Positions 58,083-64,000 of a stretch of DNA of 64,000 bases are shown piece after piece. Source of the stretch: Ciona savignyi. Its lineage: Eukaryota > Chordata > Ascidiacea > Phlebobranchia > Cionidae. The first letter of the stretch is position 1, and every line of letters starts with the position of its first letter. The translations under genes were made by a program, and so were the position numbers. The notes beneath the pieces are model-generated. The model did no database searches and had not been told where the DNA came from. It was given only the letters and a program-made list of their open reading frames with translations. The DNA is taken from the NCBI GenBank assembly GCA_000149265.1, contig CH003025.1:468838-532837 (forward strand), in the 5' to 3' direction.

Positions 58083-59656
58083 CACTACCACATGCCAGTA
58101 CTATATCATCAAAATCATTTAATACATTTTGCTTTTCCATCTCGTGCCATGCTTCTATATAACCAAACAAACCAGTGCTATTGGAACCACCGATAGGAAT
58201 ACAACATACCGGACTGCCTGTAGACTTTCTAGATCAAATATTTTAGTTTATGTATGGTAAATATAATCAAGATTAACACAGCAAACTTCAATACTTGATT
58301 TCTTCGGCTAAAGTTTCTTGTTTTGGTTTGATTGTTGTTTCATATTTGGAATTTTTTGGGATTAAGTAAATTTTGCTGCCACATAGCATGGAGGGCAGCA
58401 AATTTCCTAAGTTGTTGAAACTTGGCATGATCTAAAAGAAAGTAGAGTAAAATTACTGAAACAGCAAATCAGAGTGTCTAAATCAACATACTGGATCAGT
58501 ACTTCGGAGTAAAAGGTGGCTGTCAAGACCAAGTTCCCTGGCTGCAACAGCAGTTGCTCTGCAGTGGTTTGATTGCATGCTGCCACAAGTTATAACAGAT
58601 TTGCAACCGCGAGAAACTGCACTTGCAAGGATAAACTCCAATTTACGAACCTGAATTAAGGTTTTCAGTTTTGTAAACCTACAACCGATATTTAATTTAA
58701 ATTTCGATTGCTAAATATTGGTCATTCACCTAGGTTTGGCGGCCGCGTCCGCTATATTCATTAATTTATATCCTTTTTTTACTAACGTGTTCTAACGACT
58801 GTTCGTTTTGCCGTCTTTTTCTGTTTCTGTATTGTGATTATATTCGTTTGCCATTTTTAAAAACCTTGGGCAAAAAATGAATATACTAAACTAAACTATA
58901 AGTATCATTTAGTATCATTAAGAAGTAGGATAGGATATTTATCTGTGTGAAGGGAAAACCAAGGGGGTTAATGTACAGGCAATCATCAGATTACCCCGCA
59001 CCCATCATAGAGTCACCGGAGCTATTGCAGTGTGTTGTGTATGATTCACATGTTCTTTTAATTTGGTAAAACCCAATAATCCGCTTGGTTCACAACTGAC
59101 TAGCTAGCAACCAGTTTTTGGGCTGAAGGATGTCGCACTAACCCACTATCTCAATTACTCCGATACAAATGTAATATGTTTATTTTTCTCATGAAATTAA
59201 ATATTAATCAATAAAAAAACATAACAGGTAGGAAATAGCGAAAGACAGAAAGTCATTGAGTTAGATGTCCCTAACAAGTAACTATTCTAGCCAGCTAGGG
59301 TGAGATTCAAAAACATAACTATACATAAAAAAACTTTAACAAAAACAGAAGTTAATTAGTACCATACCTTATTTCCACTAAGGGTGCTTCCAGTCAAATC
59401 ATCCCTTTTGATAAACAACTCCACATGTGCAGGCACATTGTTCAGTGTCCATTTATGTAAGGGGGTTGGTAATTGTGCAAGCTAAATGTTTTAAATGCCA
59501 CGTTTCAATTGTTGAAGTGGTAAAGCAAAAATAATTAGTATCTTACAGTACTGGTACCTGAATTCTTTTTTCTGGAATACTCTTCAACTCCTCCGCCCAT
59601 GTTGGTGGTTGGTAATCAGTTAAAGAATGGTAATTTTTTGGTTGAAATGTGCACAT
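58083..59656 (-). pseudogene. D-cysteine desulfhydrase-like gene, copy III, longest, 3'-truncated
   Basis: Minus-strand exons 59558-59656, 59368-59481, 58492-58650, 58295-58431 and 58083-58228. The frame is open throughout, about 197 residues. Exon order gives MCTFQPKNYHSLTDYQ, then LPTPLHKW, KRDDLTG and SGNK (PLP lysine), [48 protein letters not shown], and FDDIVLACGSG at the break. There is no foldback insertion here. The gene stops inside the conserved CGSGG motif at the rearrangement junction with the G gene, so a functional product is unlikely. The family breaks down D-cysteine to pyruvate, sulfide and ammonia, or ACC. Confidence 0.8.
58927..59140 (-). mobile_element. Diverged SINE in DCYD intron (unit B)
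   Basis: Longest of the three orthologous intronic SINEs; retains GAGCTATTGCAGTGTG, which is deleted in unit 0. Confidence 0.7.
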
Positions 59657-59950
59657 TTTAAAAATTGACGTTTGTATTACATTATTACCCCTATGAAACC
59701 ATGACATTATACCCTAAAATGCATTACATTATGAATAATATATCAGTATTCTTCAAAAAAATTGATTTTATGGTTTAAAAACCTTAAAGCTTTTCAAATT
59801 GCAAATTTTGCAACGTCATGTTTTAAGTCGGCCGGAAAACCCAATCGCAGAAATGTTATGGGATCAAACGGGCAGCTGGAGCGTCTCAAATACGTCCAGT
59901 AACCTGTCAGAGTTGATCTGCGATAAACCGTGTTTACGACGAATGCTGCT

Positions 59951-60079
59951 GTGCACATTATGGATTTTTTGGATTGTGACCACTGTGCACATTATGGTAC
60001 TTTTTGGATTGTGACCACTGCACATTATGGTACTTTTTGGATTGTGACCACTGCACATTATGGTATTTTTCGGATTGTT
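59951..60079. repeat. Minisatellite, about four units of 35 bases
   Basis: Same repeat as 44021-44156, with units of slightly different length. Confidence 0.8.
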
Positions 60080-60300
60080 CATTCTGTTATCTCCTCATGA
60101 CAAATGACACTTAATGCAAATGTATTCCATATATACGTCATTATTTGCTCCTATAAAAAAGGTTTTATTGACGAGTCCAGTATCGGTTCGAAAATAATCC
60201 CGTTAAAAAATTAAACAATTAGCCTTGTTTTTTTATTTGTTACTGGGCCAAGTTTTGAAAACACGATGCCCTAATACCTATTTGTATATGATTCGTTCTA

Positions 60301-62729
60301 TCGGAGATATATAAACAAGAGAGAGATTGGCAATGACGTCATATTCATTGTTTAACTCGAAAAGAAAAATCAAACTCGTCACGCTTGTGATTAAGGTAAG
60401 AATCAAAACACTGTATCTGTCATTGTAGCTTTTATCATTTTTAAAAGGCTTTTAGGAAGTGTAACAGTATGGATTTCTTAGTGAACTAATCTGACGGGAA
60501 ACTTTTTATTATTTTAGAAATACAACTTGACGAAAAGAACATTTCGTCATCTGTTTCCAACGTTACGAATGTGACAAAATCTACGAATCTACACCACTTT
60601 TACAGCCAATATCAGATACGGATTTAACAGCTATCATTGCAGCAGCCGCCTGCAACATTGGAAAACTATATACACCAGGCAGTTAAGTGTTACATCTTTA
60701 AAGGATATTTATTCCAGTTTATCAAATGCTAATCAATTTTATATCATATTGTTACGCAAAGTTAGATATTCCATGTATAACCATTATATTTACCAGCAAT
60801 AAAAAAGTACAGGTTACCAGAGCTAATTGCAGTGTGTTGAATGTGATCGATATATTGCTAATTGTTTTGTTTAAATCAATTAAACCACAGGGTTCAGGCA
60901 ATGTCTGATAAGTTCCTCCTTGCCCAAGGCTACAAATTAACTACCGGTAGCTAGCAGCTGATTTCGACCCCACTGCCTTTTTGCTCACAGCCAATATGCT
61001 AAGTATAAAATAACCAACCAAACAAATATATCATGTAGGCTATGGTATGAAAAAATATTTGGGATAAAGATTTTTTTTTAGAAGGTGGGTTTATTTTGAG
61101 ACAATTGCAAAAAATGGTGCTTTCAAATGTTGTCCAGCCATAATTGATTGTCTTTCATCAAGCAGTAATGATTCAAGCAAAGGCATAGTTTTCTTTTGAA
61201 ATTGTATTGAGGGATCTGATGCTTTGTTCGGGATAACCTATTGTTTATTAGAAGTAATTAAAATTACTGAGGAATCCTTCGGAAACTTATGTACAGAAAC
61301 TAACATAAATAAATATTAACAATGTGGCACGATCCGCTTTAGGGCATGTGTATACTATACAATCCATTCTACAATTTCTAGTGATTCAGAGGTTTGAGAA
61401 GAAAATGTAAAGATTATTAAGTATTATTTTAAGATCAGATGCTGTAGTCATTTAAAAAAAATTAAATGAAGTCTCAACAACAAAGGTGAACTTTATAAAC
61501 TTTGTTATTTCTGTTGAATTTATTGTTTTAATTGCCATTTATTTATTACATATACTTGTACTTTGTAACATATGCTGTCAATAAATAAGGCAAACATATG
61601 AAGATGCATCTCTTTGTTTTTATTTATAAATAAAAGAGCAATTGAGAATGATAATAGTAAGTAAGAAATTAAACATACAGTTTTAACGACCGAAAGTGAA
61701 CGAACAGTTTTGACTTCTTGAATTAAATTTAGAATTATAATATGGTTCATATTGGTACAAACATTTGACACATAGACTTCTGGTCAGTATGGTAAGGCTA
61801 GTTAATTGGATGTTCTTTTTTAGCATTTAAACAATAACATAAAAATATACAAAAAACGTTTTGCAGCTGTATATATTGTGTCTTGAATGTAATGGAATCT
61901 TCTAGGGCAGTCTTAGTTTAAAGCCTAGACACCATGTTTCTCATTAAAGGAAACTCAAGGTGCTGCCATGTCGTCAAGGTTCCCCCGTTTTTTGCAGCTC
62001 TACCGAAAACCAGAAAGGCAACCTCAATCACTGCTACTTGTGGCACGCATCAGTGATTAGGTAAGCAAAACGACTCTCTTCAGTTTTAATGGGCCTATCA
62101 CCAGTTCGATGAGGAAGATTTAAAAGGTGAATAGCTTCTGGTCTTATACATTTTCTATTACTAGGCGGATTTAAAATAATATCTTCCGTTTTAGTGTCTT
62201 TCACAAATTCATGCATTTCCTTTGTGAAGAACCATGGCAATATTATCCTCCCAATCTTTTTCATCTTGGTACTTGGGATACCTTTTTTAAGACATTGTTG
62301 TGGCAATTGTTTTCTTGTTTTGCAAAAAGATTCACTGTAAAAATCTTAAAATTTCCCCTAGTATCAAGTCCACTTTAAATCATTTTACATTTGAACTAGG
62401 CTATTCAGTATGTTGAATATAGTGGACTATCCAATTAGCAGTAAGAATTACCAAGCGTTTTGCGGACCAAAGCTGCTAGTACCAACGTATGGGCAACACT
62501 TAAAGGAGGGAAGAACGGAAACCGCCCACTAAAACTATGAAAACTAAACCCTTAACTAAACACTAATCTCAATCCATAGAATACTAACTTACAGAAGTTA
62601 AAAGACAACCATAATCTAAACAAAATACGGTACCTTAATTATTCAACCGTGACGATATTTCAACTTCACAACTCGTAACAAACAAATATGACGTCATTGC
62701 CAATCTCTCTCTTGTTTATATATCTCTGA
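60301..62729. mobile_element. 2.4-kb element with 44-base terminal inverted repeats
   Basis: Left arm 60301-60344 begins TCGGAGATATATAAACAAG and contains ATTGGCAATGACGTCAT. The right arm 62686-62729 is its inverse, with one difference noted. In unit A the site at about 20939-20965 is uninterrupted, and about 23 flanking bases are missing here, so no target duplication can be read. A diverged minus-strand SINE is nested at about 60808-60975. The superfamily is not clear. Confidence 0.75.
62034..62306 (-). other. Unrecognised ORF inside the inverted-repeat element
   Basis: A 90-codon ORF (MPQQCLKKGIPSTKMKKIGR at the start). It is the longest inside 60301-62729 and basic in its first half. I do not recognise it and see no DDE motif. 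It could be a decayed transposase exon or chance. Confidence 0.25.
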
Positions 62730-63400
62730 TTTGGCTACACCCATACACGAACGCACGATTGCCCATGTGTAATCACGGTCGTTGTGCTAGTTTTACCTGC
62801 ATAAAACACCCAAATTATAACGTTACAGCCTCGAGGCTGTAATGTAAAAGGAGTGGCGTATATACAAACCACCTTGCTTTTATGTTCATCTTCTTGTGGG
62901 CGTTATTTACCAATTTTAAATTATTTGTTTTTACATACTATCGGCGATGGCCCTGGGCTTTAACAGACTGCCGTTCAATAATAATCAGAAACTCCTAAAT
63001 TTACCCTTTCGCCACTTATTCCTTTATTATAATATAGTAAGAGAAAAAACGCAGGACAGTTATCGTATCAAAAATTGTAAAATTATCCCGCGAATACATA
63101 AAGGGATGATACGACCAAAATAATCGTCGGATTATAACACCCACCGCTAGGTTGCCGGGGCAATTTTAGTGTGGTGTATATGTTAGTGACCCCCATTCAG
63201 TTATAGTAGAATCCATCTATTTACTAGAGCAAACTGAGTTAGAGGTTTTTCCAAATGTTTAGTTGCTATTTCCTATTGGATCAAGGGCGTGTACTTTAAA
63301 CTACGGTTCAAACCATTAAGGAAAAATTAAATTGATTATTTTCTTAGCTTTATGGTGCATAGCGATTTTATTCTTCTTTTCGAGTATTTCCAGTTTCTCA
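62730..63400. other. Intergenic, no gene seen
   Basis: Collinear with 20970-21629 of unit 0. Contains the old SINE relic at about 63080-63240. Confidence 0.5.
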
Positions 63401-64000
63401 GTAGTTATTTCAAAACATCGCATGGTTAACTTCCATTTTGCCTGGCTTGATATAATAATCTGAAAATAATCATTTGATTTCTTCCTCCCAGCCGCTTCCC
63501 GTGCATTATACTTGATTGCTCATATTTGAAATTAGCCTAACCGTCTTTTTACTTCTTTCCCGTTTTATGGTGCATTGCGATTTCATTACAATGATATGGT
63601 AGCATATTTAAGTTTTACGCATTAACCGAACACAAATGCGTAGTGAAAATGCAGATGGCGGAGCAAACACGATAAACCTCGATGCATCCATACTTTCCTT
63701 ATATAAGTATGTAGCCTATGCTGACAGAAATATTTTACCCATCGCAATACAGTCCAACATCCGGTAAAGCTTTATTACGACGCACGCGATCTCAAATCTA
63801 TAAATGCTGGGCTGTTTGCAAACGAACAGCAAAGAAACAACACAAATGGGAGGCTAAACTCAAAACAATCATTGCAGAAATAATGTTTAGGCGATATGAG
63901 AAATCACCCTCTTTATGTGCTGTTGAAACCAGATTAAGATCTTTTTAAATAAAATTGAACAGCCATGTAATCGTAACCAAACCACAATGCTCAACCTTTT
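63401..64000. repeat. Start of a fourth tandem unit
   Basis: From 63401 the sequence repeats 833 onward and 21630 onward. It lacks about 110 bases present in unit A after the point equivalent to 22005. The window ends before any gene of the unit is reached. Confidence 0.75.
63718..63948 (+). other. 76-codon ORF, doubtful gene
   Basis: An ORF rich in Arg/Lys (LLRRTRSQIYKC, KKQHKWEAK). It is open only in this unit, because about 110 bases present at 22005-22090 are missing. In units 0 and A the same region is interrupted. No family recognised; probably chance. Confidence 0.2.

Larger units (their letters stand above)
44391..63400. repeat. Tandem unit B (about 19 kb)
   Basis: Homology resumes at about 44391 at the point equivalent to 6081 of unit 0, so the peptide-gene part of the unit is missing. 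It holds a longer HAT1 pseudogene, H4 (+, gapped), H5 (-), G (-), a lone G exon 1 (+) and DCYD copy III (-). A 2.4-kb inverted-repeat element lies at 60301-62729. Confidence 0.75.

Overview
The window is animal genomic DNA: AT-rich, with introns bounded by GT/AG, assembly gaps and many transposons. The best guess is a tunicate such as Ciona. That rests on small secreted domain genes, a tRNA-derived SINE with an AGGAT-type tail, and an intact Gmr1-type LTR element, a group known from deuterostomes. The species cannot be proved from the sequence alone.

The layout is a tandem array of units of about 19-23 kb. Unit 0 is 833-21629, unit A 21630-44390, unit B 44391-63400, and a fourth starts at 63401. 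A full unit, left to right, holds a small secreted cysteine-containing peptide gene (+), a HAT1 pseudogene, a secreted two-domain gene 'H' (+), a second H gene (-), a 'G' gene (-), a second G gene (+), and a 3'-truncated D-cysteine desulfhydrase-like gene (-). Unit 0 lacks the inverted middle part. Unit B lacks the peptide gene.

H proteins are a signal peptide, an H-type-lectin-like domain and a concanavalin A/LamG-like domain (365 aa). G proteins are a signal peptide, a Cys/Trp-rich GGWC domain and the same lectin-like domain (219 aa). The two families share one domain in different exon orders, so the locus looks like a fast-turnover cluster of secreted recognition proteins. H1 (8495-15399) and H5 (51048-52791) are intact; H2 and H3 are frameshifted; H4 spans a gap. 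No G copy is intact, and each is broken differently.

Mobile DNA records the history. A 5.1-kb gypsy-type element with integrase ahead of reverse transcriptase sits in intron 2 of H1, with apparently identical LTRs and a 5-bp target duplication; the H2 paralogue shows the empty site. Nonautonomous hAT elements (8-bp duplications), a foldback element (9-bp), SINEs and a 2.4-kb element with 44-bp inverted repeats also occur. Shared deletions next to the HAT1 pseudogene and a 356-bp hAT indicate that units 0 and A are closer to each other than to unit B.
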